This document shows, one piece after another, positions 1 to 7,893 of a DNA stretch of 64,000 nt. This DNA is from Phytoactinopolyspora alkaliphila (GTDB lineage: Bacteria > Actinomycetota > Actinomycetes > Jiangellales > Jiangellaceae): contig NZ_JAAGOB010000003.1 in assembly GCF_010550695.1 (NCBI RefSeq), forward strand, positions 62,001-126,000, in the 5' to 3' direction. A program made the translations under genes and the position numbers. The notes beneath the pieces are model-generated. The model saw nothing but the letters and a program-made list of their open reading frames with translations, ran no database searches and was not told the origin of the DNA. Each line of letters opens with the position of its first letter. Positions within the stretch are counted from its first letter, which is position 1.

Positions 1-520
1 GATGCAGGAACTCAAGCTCTGTGTCGGGTGGCACGACCAGCAGGCCGTCAGGCTTGGAAACGCCGCTGGCGACCTTGGCGAGGAACTTGGTCCGGGCCAC
101 GCCGACGCTGATAGGCAGGCCCACCTGCCCCCGGACCCTGCGGCGCAGCCGCTCGGCGATGTCCACCGGCGGGCCGTCGATGCGCCACAGGCCACCGACA
201 TCGAGGAACGCCTCGTCGATGGAGAGTCCCTCGACCACCGGGGTGGTCTCCCGGAAGATCTCGAACACCGCCCGGCTGGCCTCCGAGTAGGCGGACATGC
301 GGGGCTCGACGACGCGCGCCTGTGGACAGACCCGGCGGGCCTGAGCGCCGGTCATGGCGGTCCGTACGCCGCAGGCCTTCGCCTCGTAGCTGGCGGCGAG
401 GACCACGCCCCCGCCGACGATGACCGGCCGGCCACGCAGCCGTGGATCGTCGCGCTGCTCGACCGAGGCATAAAACGCGTCGAGATCAGCATGCAGGATA
501 TGGGCATCGGTCACGAACAT
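1..520 (-). CDS. dinB: DNA polymerase IV (Y-family), N-terminal part, cut by window edge
   Basis: Translation from the ATG at 520 begins MFVTDAHILHADLDAFYASV and carries the Y-family palm signature ILHADLDAFYASVEQ, then YEAKACGVRTAM and SIDEAFLDV with its catalytic Asp-Glu. Family members are error-prone translesion polymerases made during the SOS response. Only about 173 codons lie in the window; the remaining palm, finger and little-finger regions continue beyond position 1. An in-frame TGA (530-532) closes the frame just upstream, so the start is ATG 520 or GTG 514. Both lie inside a LexA-type box, so a leaderless or very short leader transcript is likely. Confidence 0.95.
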   Translation of the reverse strand, partial: MFVTDAHILHADLDAFYASVEQRDDPRLRGRPVIVGGGVVLAASYEAKACGVRTAMTGAQARRVCPQARVVEPRMSAYSEASRAVFEIFRETTPVVEGLSIDEAFLDVGGLWRIDGPPVDIAERLRRRVRGQVGLPISVGVARTKFLAKVASGVSKPDGLLVVPPDTELEFLH

Positions 521-527
521 ATGTTCG
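514..527. promoter_or_regulatory. LexA/SOS box overlapping the dinB start
   Basis: CGAACATATGTTCG is a perfect 14-bp palindrome that fits the Gram-positive SOS box CGAAC-N4-GTTCG. The ATG at its centre is the candidate start codon of dinB. LexA bound here would sit directly on the initiation region, which fits known SOS control of Y-family polymerases. Confidence 0.88.
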
Positions 528-551
528 CATCAATTCGCGCCCGCGTCGAGA

Positions 552-578
552 CTCCGGGCGGGTGTCCCCGGCCCGGAG
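552..578. terminator. Hairpin between the MFS gene and dinB
   Basis: CTCCGGGC (552-559) and GCCCGGAG (571-578) pair perfectly over 8 bp around an 11-nt loop. It lies just after the stop of the leftward MFS gene and before dinB, where a terminator would be expected. No T-run follows on the minus strand, so it is only a candidate. Confidence 0.45.
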
Positions 579-593
579 CCTCGACGTGAAGCT

Positions 594-2222
594 CTATGCC
601 GGGGCAGCGACGGGCTCCCCGGCGTCGCCGTCCACCGCTGTGAGGTCGCCGTCTACGGCGGTGAGGTCGTCGTCGGACGGTGTGGGGTGTTCCGCCTGCC
701 CGTCGACGCTGGAACCGTGCCGCCGGGCCAGGATCAGCGCTACGACCGCGAAGGCGGCGATCGCCGCTCCGCCCAGGCCGGCCACCAGGTTCAGTCCGTC
801 GGTGAACGCCTCACGTGCGGGGACGAGCAGCTGCTGAGCGAGCTCGCCTGGGAGCTGCTCCGCGACGGCAACGGCGCCGGCCAGGGTGTCCTCGGCCGCG
901 ATGGCCACGTCGGCCGGGGTGCCGGCGGGGATGTCCAGTCCACTGCGGTAGATCGCGGTGCCCAGGCTTCCCATGACCGCCACTCCCATGGCGATGCCGA
1001 ACTCGCCGCTGGTTTCGGAGGCCGACGCCGCGGAGCCGGCGCGTTCCGGCGGTACAGATCCGACGACGATGTCCGTCACCAGGGCCGCGCCCGGGCCTAG
1101 ACCCACCGTGGCGAACATCATGCCGATGACCACCAGCGCCGGTCCTCCGGTGGCGTCGACCTGGGTGATGACGGCGAAACCGACAGCCGTGATCAGCATG
1201 CCTCCGCCGATCACCTGCCACGTGCCCACCCGCTGCGCGACATGCGTCGCGGCCATGGTGCCGATGATCATGCCGACGGCCGGCGGGACGGACCACAACC
1301 CAGCTTCCAGCGGCGACAGTCCGTTCACCAGCTGCAGGTACTGAGCGATGAAGAGGAACATCCCACCCATGAAGAACGCGCCGACCAGCATGGTGCCGAG
1401 CGCTGCGGTGAAGGTGCGGTTGGTGAACAGCCGCAGGTCCAGCAGGGGAGCGGTCAGCCGCAACTGCCGCCGGACGAACACCACGCCGATCAGGACGCCG
1501 GCTGCGATCGTCCCGGCCGACGTGCCGTTCATCCCGTCCTTGGCCAGCTCCTTCAGACCGTAGATCACCGGGAGGATGGTGGCGAGGGACAAGGCGACAC
1601 TTCGAAGATCCAGCTTTCCAGCCGCACTGTCGCGGAACTCCGGGAGCAGCAGGGGGCCGGCGACGAGGAGCACCACCATGACGGGCACCCCGAGCAGGAA
1701 GGCGGAGCCCCACCAGAACGATTGGAGCATGACGCCCCCGACCACCGGGCCGATGGCCGTGCCGCCCATGAAGCAGCTGATCCACACCGCGATGGCGCTG
1801 CTGCGCTGCTTCGGGTCGGTGAACATGTTGCTGATCAGGGCCAGCGTGGAGGGCATCAGAGTGGCTCCGGCGATGCCGAGAGCCGTGCGGGCCAGGATCA
1901 GCATCTCCGCGCTGGTGGAATAGGCGGCGACGACGGATGCGACGCTGAACGCGGCCGCGCCGATCAGCAGCAGGCGCCGCCGGCCGATCCGGTCGCCCAG
2001 CGTGCCCATGGTGATGAGGAAACCGGCGATCATGAATCCGTAGATGTCCATGATCCACAGCAGTTGGCTGCTGCTCGGCTGCAGGTCCGCGGCCAGGTGC
2101 GGAACCGCCAGATAAAGCACGCTCATATCCAGTGACAGGAGGAGGGTCGGGAGGGCGAGAACCGCCAGGCCTATCCACTCCTTGCGCCCGGCTCGGGTGC
2201 CGGACTGATCCAGTGCGTTCAT
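594..2222 (-). CDS. MFS drug/H+ antiporter, DHA2 (EmrB/QacA) family
   Basis: A 542-residue multi-pass membrane protein of the size and layout of 14-TM DHA2 exporters. The N-terminal part has LDMSVLYLAVPHLAADL (motif D1-like), GTLGDRIGRRRLLLIG (the MFS loop 2-3 motif A) and GPVVGGVML (motif C, antiporter hallmark). Its likely role is proton-driven efflux of hydrophobic drugs or metabolites. The cytoplasmic tail ends in a short duplication (DLTAVDGDLTAVDGD) encoded by direct DNA repeats. ATG 2222 has a GAGGGA ribosome-binding site nine bases upstream. An operator-like palindrome lies at 2250-2266, but no regulator gene is adjacent. The substrate cannot be inferred. Confidence 0.93.
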   Translation of the reverse strand: MNALDQSGTRAGRKEWIGLAVLALPTLLLSLDMSVLYLAVPHLAADLQPSSSQLLWIMDIYGFMIAGFLITMGTLGDRIGRRRLLLIGAAAFSVASVVAAYSTSAEMLILARTALGIAGATLMPSTLALISNMFTDPKQRSSAIAVWISCFMGGTAIGPVVGGVMLQSFWWGSAFLLGVPVMVVLLVAGPLLLPEFRDSAAGKLDLRSVALSLATILPVIYGLKELAKDGMNGTSAGTIAAGVLIGVVFVRRQLRLTAPLLDLRLFTNRTFTAALGTMLVGAFFMGGMFLFIAQYLQLVNGLSPLEAGLWSVPPAVGMIIGTMAATHVAQRVGTWQVIGGGMLITAVGFAVITQVDATGGPALVVIGMMFATVGLGPGAALVTDIVVGSVPPERAGSAASASETSGEFGIAMGVAVMGSLGTAIYRSGLDIPAGTPADVAIAAEDTLAGAVAVAEQLPGELAQQLLVPAREAFTDGLNLVAGLGGAAIAAFAVVALILARRHGSSVDGQAEHPTPSDDDLTAVDGDLTAVDGDAGEPVAAPA

Positions 2223-2249
2223 CTTCTTCGTCCCTCGAGTCGTCAGCGG

Positions 2250-2266
2250 GTCTATCTCTCATAGAC
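2250..2266. promoter_or_regulatory. Operator-like palindrome upstream of the MFS exporter
   Basis: GTCTAT (2250-2255) and ATAGAC (2261-2266) form a perfect inverted repeat around CTCTC, 28 bp upstream of the exporter's ATG and in the region shared with the divergent macro-domain gene. Size and position fit a TetR- or MarR-type operator. No cognate repressor is encoded next to it. Confidence 0.5.
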
Positions 2267-2336
2267 ACGTCGAATACTCAGACCGCGGATCGACACGAAA
2301 GTCATCGTCGCTTCGAAAAAGTGCCACACTTGGCCC

Positions 2337-2867
2337 ATGCGCGATGACACGACGCCTGTTCCGCGCATCGTATTGATGCGCGGTGACATCACGGAGCAGC
2401 ACGTCGACGCCGTGGTCAACGCAGCGAACAGCGGTCTGACGGGCGGCGGCGGTGTCGACGGAGCGATCCTTCGGGCCGGTGGCCCGGCTCAGCGAGCAGC
2501 CCGCGAGGCGCTCGTCGATCGGATCGGCTCGCTGCCGACCGGAGAGGCTGCGGCCACCGACGCGGGCGACATGCCGGCGCGGTGGGTGATCCACGTCGTT
2601 GGTCCCGTGTGGTCCGGCAAAGAGGACCGGTCCGCGTTGCTGGCGTCGTGCTACAGCAAGGCGCTGGCCGTCGCCGACGAGCTGGGTGCCCGGACCGTGG
2701 CCTTCCCGGCGGTCTCGGCCGGGGTCTACGGCTGGCCCATGCGCTCCGCGGCCGAGATAGCTCTGACCACCGTGCTGGCCACGCCGACGGAGGTGTCCGA
2801 GGTGCGCTTCGTGCTCTTCGACGAGTCCGCCCACGCCGAGTTCACAGCTGTGCTCCAGGATCTGTGA
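2337..2867 (+). CDS. Macro-domain protein (O-acetyl-ADP-ribose deacetylase type)
   Basis: A 176-residue single-domain macro protein. GDIT (16-19), NAANSGLTGGGGVDGAI (28-44) and AFPAVSAGVYGWP (122-134) are the conserved loops that bind ADP-ribose in the MacroD/YmdB class. The Asn-rich loop and the VDGAI segment are typical of members that hydrolyse O-acetyl-ADP-ribose or mono-ADP-ribose. It is transcribed divergently from the MFS exporter and converges on the SIS-domain gene, so it is probably monocistronic. No ADP-ribosyltransferase or sirtuin partner lies nearby, and the physiological substrate is unknown. Confidence 0.92.
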   Translation: MRDDTTPVPRIVLMRGDITEQHVDAVVNAANSGLTGGGGVDGAILRAGGPAQRAAREALVDRIGSLPTGEAAATDAGDMPARWVIHVVGPVWSGKEDRSALLASCYSKALAVADELGARTVAFPAVSAGVYGWPMRSAAEIALTTVLATPTEVSEVRFVLFDESAHAEFTAVLQDL

Positions 2868-2933
2868 CCGGGGTTACCGAACGAGCCGTGGTGTGGAAGC
2901 GCTGATCGCCGAGCGCGAATGCGGCCGCGGCCG

Positions 2934-3686
2934 TCAGTTCATGTAGAAGATGCGCTCGCGATGCTCCTTGAGGAGTGCGGCGTTCCATTCTGAGCCGCCG
3001 TCGAGGTTCGCGGAGAGGAACACCGGAGGCGTCACGCCTCGGGCCAGCATGCCGTCGATGACAGCCGTCACGAGCGACTGGAGCACGGCACCCGTCGCGA
3101 TGCCGGACGCCGGGGCATAGGGCTGTGGCACGCCGTCCGTGGTCAGGATGGCGTCGCCCAGCGGCACGTTCGTGTCGAGCACGATGTCGCTGGCGTCCAC
3201 GAGCCGTTCGCCGACTTCATCACGCGCGGGCAGATCCTCGTAGGCCGACGACGTGACGGCGACCACCGTGGCACCGATCTGCCGAGCCCGTTGCGCAGCT
3301 TGCACCGGCATGGCGTTCCGGCCGGACAGCGAGACCACGATCAGCACGTCACCTCTGCGCAGCGGGCTCGAGTCCACGACGGTGGGGCCGTAGCCGGGCA
3401 TCTTCTCCAGGTCGGAGCTCAACGTCACGGGGCGCACGGTCACGCCGTCCGCGCCAGGTGCGAGGAGGGGGTTGACCAGCATCAGGCCGCCGGCCCGGTA
3501 GACGAGCTCCTGCACCGCGAGGGCCGAGTGTCCGCAGCCGAGGGCGAACAGCCGGGCCCCATCGGTGATCGATTCGGCGATCCGGTCACCGGCGGCGGTG
3601 ATCGCCTCCGATTCGTCGTCGGCGATCCGCCGCAGGATTTCGATCGCCCCATCAAGGTAACGGCGCGCCGCCGGCTCGTCGTTCAT
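2934..3686 (-). CDS. SIS-domain sugar-phosphate protein (UPF0309-like)
   Basis: A 250-residue protein with a SIS (sugar isomerase) fold. FALGCGHS (47-54) and the later VVSLSGRN are the two phosphate-binding Ser-rich loops. Homologues of this length bind phosphorylated amino-sugars and are annotated as phosphosheptose- or MurQ-like, without a settled reaction. The DasR-like operator at 3746-3761 lies 60 bp upstream of the ATG, which points to N-acetylglucosamine-responsive control and an amino-sugar substrate. That link is an inference from the operator. The gene is separated from the gudD operon by 115 bp containing the operator. Confidence 0.82.
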   Translation of the reverse strand: MNDEPAARRYLDGAIEILRRIADDESEAITAAGDRIAESITDGARLFALGCGHSALAVQELVYRAGGLMLVNPLLAPGADGVTVRPVTLSSDLEKMPGYGPTVVDSSPLRRGDVLIVVSLSGRNAMPVQAAQRARQIGATVVAVTSSAYEDLPARDEVGERLVDASDIVLDTNVPLGDAILTTDGVPQPYAPASGIATGAVLQSLVTAVIDGMLARGVTPPVFLSANLDGGSEWNAALLKEHRERIFYMN

Positions 3687-3745
3687 CGTCGCTGGTCCTC
3701 TCCATGCTCACGCTGCTGGCCGCGACGTGACGGCTGACGCGCCGT

Positions 3746-3761
3746 TCAGGTCTAGACCACT
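3746..3761. promoter_or_regulatory. DasR-like (GntR/HutC) operator, dre site
   Basis: TCAGGTCTAGACCACT matches 13 of 16 positions of the streptomycete dre consensus AGTGGTCTAGACCACT, including the whole GGTCTAGACC core at 3749-3758. It lies between the gudD stop and the SIS-gene start, in promoter position for the SIS gene. DasR is the GntR-family regulator of GlcNAc and chitin use. Confidence 0.65.
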
Positions 3762-3801
3762 AGTCTGCCAAGCATAGAGGGCCGCGGCGGCCACCGGGGA
3801 G

Positions 3802-5067
3802 CTACCAGCGCTCGGGGCGCGTCTCATACGTGGGATCGAGACTCTTCATGTAGGCGGTGTCGTCGCGCTCCGTGATCCCGCTTCGGACGTAGTCCTCGTG
3901 CATGCGAGCCAGCGCGTCCCGATCGAGCCTGACGCCGAGGCCAGGGGTGTCTGGCACCGTGACCGAGCCGGCCACGAACGACAACGGCCGCTCGACCACG
4001 TCGGCGCCGCTCTGCCAGGGGGTGTGCGTGTCCGCGGCGTAGCTGAGCTGAGGCGTCGCCGCGCCCAGGTGTGTCATGGCGGCCAGGCTGATTCCGAGGT
4101 GGCTGTTCGAGTGCATGGAGACCCCGACGCCCCACGTCTGGCAGATGGTCGCCAGCTGGGTGGACAAACGAAGTCCGCCCCAGTAATGGTGGTCGGCCAG
4201 CACTACGCCGACCGCGCCGGCGGCGAACGCCTCCGGCAGATGAGCGAACTCGACGACGCACATGTTCGTGGCGAGCGGCATCGGGGCGCGCGCGGCCAGC
4301 TCGGCCATGCCTGCAATCGAGGGCGTCGGGTCTTCCAGATACTCCAGCAGGCCATCGGTCTTCGCCGCGACGCCGGCCGAGGTGGCGACGGTCCACGCGC
4401 AGTTCGGATCCAGGCGGAGCGGATGGTCCGGGAAGGCGTCGCGCAGCGCGCGGATCGCCTCGATCTCCGTGTCGGGCTCGAACACGCCGCCCTTGAGCTT
4501 GATGGACCGGAAGCCGTAGCGCGTGATCATCATGCGTGCCTGCTCGACGACGCCGGCTGGGTCGAGTGCCTCGCCCCACTCGTCCGGTTCCGCGCCCGGG
4601 TGCGCGGCCCACTTGTAGAACAGGTACGCGGAGAACGGCACGGTGTCTCGTACCTTGCCGCCGAGCAGATCGTGCACGGGGCGGCCGATCGCCTGCCCCT
4701 GCAGGTCCAGGCAGGCCACCTCGAACGGCGAGAACACCCGGAGCAGCGTCTTCGCCTGGCTCGATGCGCCGGTCAGCCCGTGCTGGTCACCGGCATCCAA
4801 GGCTCCGATGGCGTGTGCCGCCCGGCGTCTGAGCCCGGCCAGGTCGAACGCATCCAGTCCGGCTATCTGCGCCGCGGCTCGGCGCAGGAGATCCAGGTGA
4901 CGGCGGTCTCCGTACGTCTCCCCGAGGCCCACCAGGCCGTCGCCCGTATGGACCTCCACGATGGCCCGAAGAGCCCACGGCTGGTGCACGCCCACCGCGT
5001 TGAGCAACGGCGGATCGGGGAACGCGATCGGAGTGACGACGACCTTGGTGACCTCGAGCCCGCTCAT
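3802..5067 (-). CDS. gudD: Glucarate dehydratase-like enolase-superfamily enzyme
   Basis: A 421-residue enolase-superfamily enzyme of the glucarate dehydratase subgroup. The barrel shows the base pair K190-x-K192 in KLKGG, metal ligands D220 (RLDPNCAW), E245 (LEDPTP) and N268, and the general acid/base H319 in SMHSNSHLGISLAAMTH, which is nearly diagnostic for this subgroup. The reaction dehydrates D-glucarate (or a related aldarate) to 5-keto-4-deoxyglucarate. The ATG at 5067 overlaps the TGA of kdgD, so the two are translationally coupled. udh, two genes away, would supply the aldarate. A galactarate preference cannot be excluded. Confidence 0.93.
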   Translation of the reverse strand: MSGLEVTKVVVTPIAFPDPPLLNAVGVHQPWALRAIVEVHTGDGLVGLGETYGDRRHLDLLRRAAAQIAGLDAFDLAGLRRRAAHAIGALDAGDQHGLTGASSQAKTLLRVFSPFEVACLDLQGQAIGRPVHDLLGGKVRDTVPFSAYLFYKWAAHPGAEPDEWGEALDPAGVVEQARMMITRYGFRSIKLKGGVFEPDTEIEAIRALRDAFPDHPLRLDPNCAWTVATSAGVAAKTDGLLEYLEDPTPSIAGMAELAARAPMPLATNMCVVEFAHLPEAFAAGAVGVVLADHHYWGGLRLSTQLATICQTWGVGVSMHSNSHLGISLAAMTHLGAATPQLSYAADTHTPWQSGADVVERPLSFVAGSVTVPDTPGLGVRLDRDALARMHEDYVRSGITERDDTAYMKSLDPTYETRPERW

Positions 5068-6044
5068 GCGACGGGTCCTCGCTCGGCTGCGGCGACGGGG
5101 GTGGTGTCTGCCAGCACGGCCCTGCCCTCCTCGATGATCCGCGCCAGGCGGTCGACGTGCTCCGCCGACGGCTCCACCAGTGGCGGCCGGACCGGGCCGA
5201 CGTCGAGCCCGGACAGCCGCGCTCCTGCCTTGACCAGCGCCACGGCATATCCGGGCACGGTGTTTCGCAGCTGTGCGAAAGGCAGGTAGAAGTGCTTGAG
5301 CAGCTTGTCGAGCATCTCTTGGTCGGCTCTGGCGAGGGCGCCGTAGAAGGCGACGGCGATGTCGGGTGCGAAGGCGAGCACCGCCGAGGAGTAGTTCTCG
5401 ACCCCGATGGCGCGGTACGCCGGAGCGGAAAGCTCCGCGGTAGGCAGTCCGTTGAGGAAGGCGAACTCCGCGGCGCGCGGGTGATCGCTGGTGCGCACGG
5501 TGGCCACCAGTTGTGACATGGCGTCGACGTCGCCGATGCCGTCCTTGACACCGACGACGTTCGGGATGTCGAGCAGGGCAAGGGCCGATGTCGGGTCGAG
5601 CACCGCGTTGGCGCGCTGGTAGACGACGAGGGGGAGCGGCGTGGCGGAGGCGACGTACCGGACATGGTCGACCAGGCCCGCCGGTGTCGAGGACACGAGA
5701 TAGGGCGGCAGTAGCAGGAGACCATCGGCCCCGGCATCGGCGGCGGCATCGGCGAAGTCCCGCGCCTGTCTGGGACCACCGCCGGTCCCGGCGAACACCG
5801 GAGCCCGGCCGGCGACGACGTCCACGGCTGTGCGGACAACGGTGCGGAACTCGCCGAGGGAGAGTGCGCTGAACTCGCCGGTTCCGCAGGCGATGAACCA
5901 TGCGGATGGCTGCCCCACGCCGTCGTCACCGAACTGGCGGGCGGAGAGCTGCCGGTCGAGATGTTCGGCGAGCACACCGGTATCGACGTTGTCGTCCGAG
6001 GTGAAGGGCGTGAGAGGAAAGGCGAGCAGGCCGCGTGGCTGCAT
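5064..6044 (-). CDS. kdgD: 5-dehydro-4-deoxyglucarate dehydratase (KDGDH), DapA family
   Basis: A DapA-type TIM barrel of 326 residues. FIACGTGEFSALSLGEF is the KDGDH version of the phosphate/carboxylate loop, Y142 lies in VVYQRANAV, and K167 in VVGVKDGIGD is the Schiff-base lysine. The enzyme converts 5-keto-4-deoxyglucarate to 2-oxoglutarate semialdehyde and CO2. The frame stays open past 6044, with ATGs at 6059 and 6071, but only 6044 has a good ribosome-binding site (GGAG, five bases away), so I chose it. Its stop overlaps the gudD start. The upstream palindromes at 6054 and 6098 suit control by the divergent IclR protein. Confidence 0.92.
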   Translation of the reverse strand: MQPRGLLAFPLTPFTSDDNVDTGVLAEHLDRQLSARQFGDDGVGQPSAWFIACGTGEFSALSLGEFRTVVRTAVDVVAGRAPVFAGTGGGPRQARDFADAAADAGADGLLLLPPYLVSSTPAGLVDHVRYVASATPLPLVVYQRANAVLDPTSALALLDIPNVVGVKDGIGDVDAMSQLVATVRTSDHPRAAEFAFLNGLPTAELSAPAYRAIGVENYSSAVLAFAPDIAVAFYGALARADQEMLDKLLKHFYLPFAQLRNTVPGYAVALVKAGARLSGLDVGPVRPPLVEPSAEHVDRLARIIEEGRAVLADTTPVAAAERGPVA

Positions 6045-6053
6045 CAAATCTCC

Positions 6054-6069
6054 GTCCATATATGTGGAC
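6054..6069. promoter_or_regulatory. Inverted repeat at the kdgD 5' end, candidate IclR operator
   Basis: GTCCA (6054-6058) and TGGAC (6065-6069) flank TATATG, just upstream of the chosen kdgD start and overlapping the two alternative ATGs. It lies in the region between kdgD and the divergent IclR gene, where autoregulatory IclR sites usually fall. Confidence 0.45.
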
Positions 6070-6097
6070 ATCGTCTTAGTACGTGTCCGACGCACAG

Positions 6098-6108
6098 GAT
6101 ACGGTATC
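6098..6108. promoter_or_regulatory. GATAC-G-GTATC palindrome in the kdgD/iclR divergent region
   Basis: A perfect 11-bp palindrome about 54 bp upstream of kdgD and 76-124 bp upstream of the IclR start candidates. It is a second candidate binding site for the divergent IclR-family protein. Confidence 0.45.
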
Positions 6109-6231
6109 GTGAGTGCGAGATCGTAGCAATGAGCCGGCTGCAGTGAACCGGATCGCCGGACGCTTGAGGAGACGGAGGATCCACTGACAACCACCAGCGC
6201 GCCGAGCACGGGTGCTCCGGAGACTGGGCGT

Positions 6232-6996
6232 GTGGTCTCCTCGTCGGTCAAATCGGCAGAGCGGACTGTACGGATCCTGGAGACACTTGCCGCCTCCCCG
6301 GCCAGGCTCACCATTCCCGAGCTGCAAGAACGCACCGGATACCCGCGCTCCAGCCTGCACGCGCTGATCCGCACGTTGCGGGATCTGGAGTGGCTCGAGA
6401 CCGACGAGACCGGCAGTGCCTTTGCCGTCGGCCCCAGGGCGTTGCTCGCCGGGACGTCCTACCTGGACCGGGATCCGGCGCTGCCCTACGCATATGAGGC
6501 GCTCGAGGATCTGCGAGCAGAGCTCGGTTACACCGTGCACTACGCCCGCCGGGATCACGCGCATGTGCTGTATCTCGCCAGCCGTGAGTCCCGCGACGCG
6601 GTGCGGACCGTGCCGCGGGTCGGGCGCAGGCTCCCCATCCACCTCACCGCGCTCGGGCAGGCGATCCTCGCCGAGCTCACCCAGGCGGAGACGACCAAGA
6701 TCCTCCCTCCTCAGCTCGTGGCATACACGCCGCACACCATCACCGATCACGAATCGCTGCATGACGAGCTCGACGCGGTGCGAGCGCGCGGCTGGGCGCT
6801 GGAGCGGGAGCAGGGCAGCGAGGGCATCGCATGTGTCGCCGCCGTCGTGGCCTACCGGATCCCCGCCACCGACGCCCTCAGCTGTTCGATGCCCGCCGCC
6901 TTGGCCGAAGCCACTGAACTGGAGCGGGTGGCTGCTGCCGTCGTCCGTTACGCCGACCGGCTCGCTGGCACGCTACGCCGGGCCGGGATCCGGTAG
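6232..6996 (+). CDS. IclR-family transcriptional regulator of the uronate/aldarate genes
   Basis: A 254-residue IclR protein: an N-terminal winged helix (SAERTVRILETLAASPARLTI, then the recognition segment YPRSSLHALIRTL) followed by the GAF-like effector domain with the typical VGRRLPIHLTALGQAILA stretch. It is divergent from kdgD-gudD and 8 bp upstream of udh, so it probably senses a uronate or aldarate intermediate. The start is uncertain. GTG 6232 has GGAG nine bases upstream, but the strongest ribosome-binding site (GGAGG, 6174-6178) points to an in-frame CTG at 6184, which would add 16 residues. Confidence 0.9.
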   Translation: MVSSSVKSAERTVRILETLAASPARLTIPELQERTGYPRSSLHALIRTLRDLEWLETDETGSAFAVGPRALLAGTSYLDRDPALPYAYEALEDLRAELGYTVHYARRDHAHVLYLASRESRDAVRTVPRVGRRLPIHLTALGQAILAELTQAETTKILPPQLVAYTPHTITDHESLHDELDAVRARGWALEREQGSEGIACVAAVVAYRIPATDALSCSMPAALAEATELERVAAAVVRYADRLAGTLRRAGIR

Positions 6997-7004
6997 GCGG
7001 GCCG

Positions 7005-7862
7005 ATGACGCGGACATCCGGGCACCGGGGCGGCGAGGCGGCCTCCGAGCGCATCCTGATCACCGGCGCCGCCGGGCGTGCGGGCGCACTGCTGGTGCCG
7101 CGCCTGGCTCGGCCCGGACGGCTGCTGACCTTGCTCGACCAGCGCCGGCCGGAACCCGCGGTGCTCGCGGACGGCGAGGATGTGCTGCTGGCCTCCATCA
7201 CCGACCTGGAGGCGATGACGCACGCCTGCCGGGGCGTCGATGCGGTGGTGCATCTGGCCGGCCAGGCGTGGGAAGCGTCGTTCGGCGACGTCCTGCGGCT
7301 GAATGTGGAGGGCACCAGGTGCGTCCTTGAGGCGGCACACCGCGCCGGCGTCTCCCGCGTCGTCCTCGCCTCTTCTCACCACGCGGCCGGCTTCTACCGG
7401 TATGGGCAGCATCCGCCCGGTGGACTGCCTGCCGGTGTGCCCGGCCGCCCGGACTCGTACTACGGATGGAGCAAGGTCGCCGGGGAGTCCCTGGGGCAGT
7501 TATATGCGGACGAGCACGGCATGGATGTGATCTGCGTGCGTATCGGCGGCTGGCGCGAGGCGCCGCACCGGCTCCGCGATCTCGCGTTGTGGCTGTCGCC
7601 CGATGACGGAGCCAGGCTCGTCGAAGCCTGTCTCGCAGCGCCGTCGCCGGGGTTTCGGATGGTGTGGGGGATCAGCCGGAACACCCGCCGCTGGTTCTCC
7701 CTCGCCGAGGGGGAGGCGCTCGGCTACTACCCGAAGGACGACGCCGAGGTGTGCGCGGCCGCGCTGATCGCCGAGCACGGCGAGCCCGATTTCGCCACCG
7801 ACCCGCACCTGAACCGGCTCGGCGGCCCGATGTGCGACGTTCCGCTCGGCACTCCGCGCTGA
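7005..7862 (+). CDS. udh: Uronate dehydrogenase-like NAD-dependent SDR
   Basis: A 285-residue extended SDR with Rossmann motif GAAGRAG (21-27), NAD-associated VVHLAGQ, and the catalytic pair Y153-K157 in YGWSK. The segment LASSHHAAGFY resembles the ASSNH-x-GFY stretch of bacterial uronate dehydrogenases, which oxidise D-glucuronate or D-galacturonate to the aldaric acid lactone. This supplies the substrate for GudD and KdgD encoded divergently, so the three enzymes form an oxidative uronate route to 2-oxoglutarate semialdehyde. It follows the IclR gene by 8 bp. Its stop codon lies inside the hairpin shared with the convergent permease gene. Confidence 0.85.
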   Translation: MTRTSGHRGGEAASERILITGAAGRAGALLVPRLARPGRLLTLLDQRRPEPAVLADGEDVLLASITDLEAMTHACRGVDAVVHLAGQAWEASFGDVLRLNVEGTRCVLEAAHRAGVSRVVLASSHHAAGFYRYGQHPPGGLPAGVPGRPDSYYGWSKVAGESLGQLYADEHGMDVICVRIGGWREAPHRLRDLALWLSPDDGARLVEACLAAPSPGFRMVWGISRNTRRWFSLAEGEALGYYPKDDAEVCAAALIAEHGEPDFATDPHLNRLGGPMCDVPLGTPR

Positions 7863-7893
7863 CCCTCACCCTCGCGGCCGGGGGGAGGGTCAG
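7859..7893. terminator. Bidirectional terminator spanning both stop codons of udh and the permease
   Basis: CTGACCCTC (7859-7867) pairs perfectly with GAGGGTCAG (7885-7893), with further CCC/GGG pairing possible inside. The left arm contains the udh stop and the right arm the stop of the convergent permease gene, so the whole intergenic space acts as one hairpin. Confidence 0.7.
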
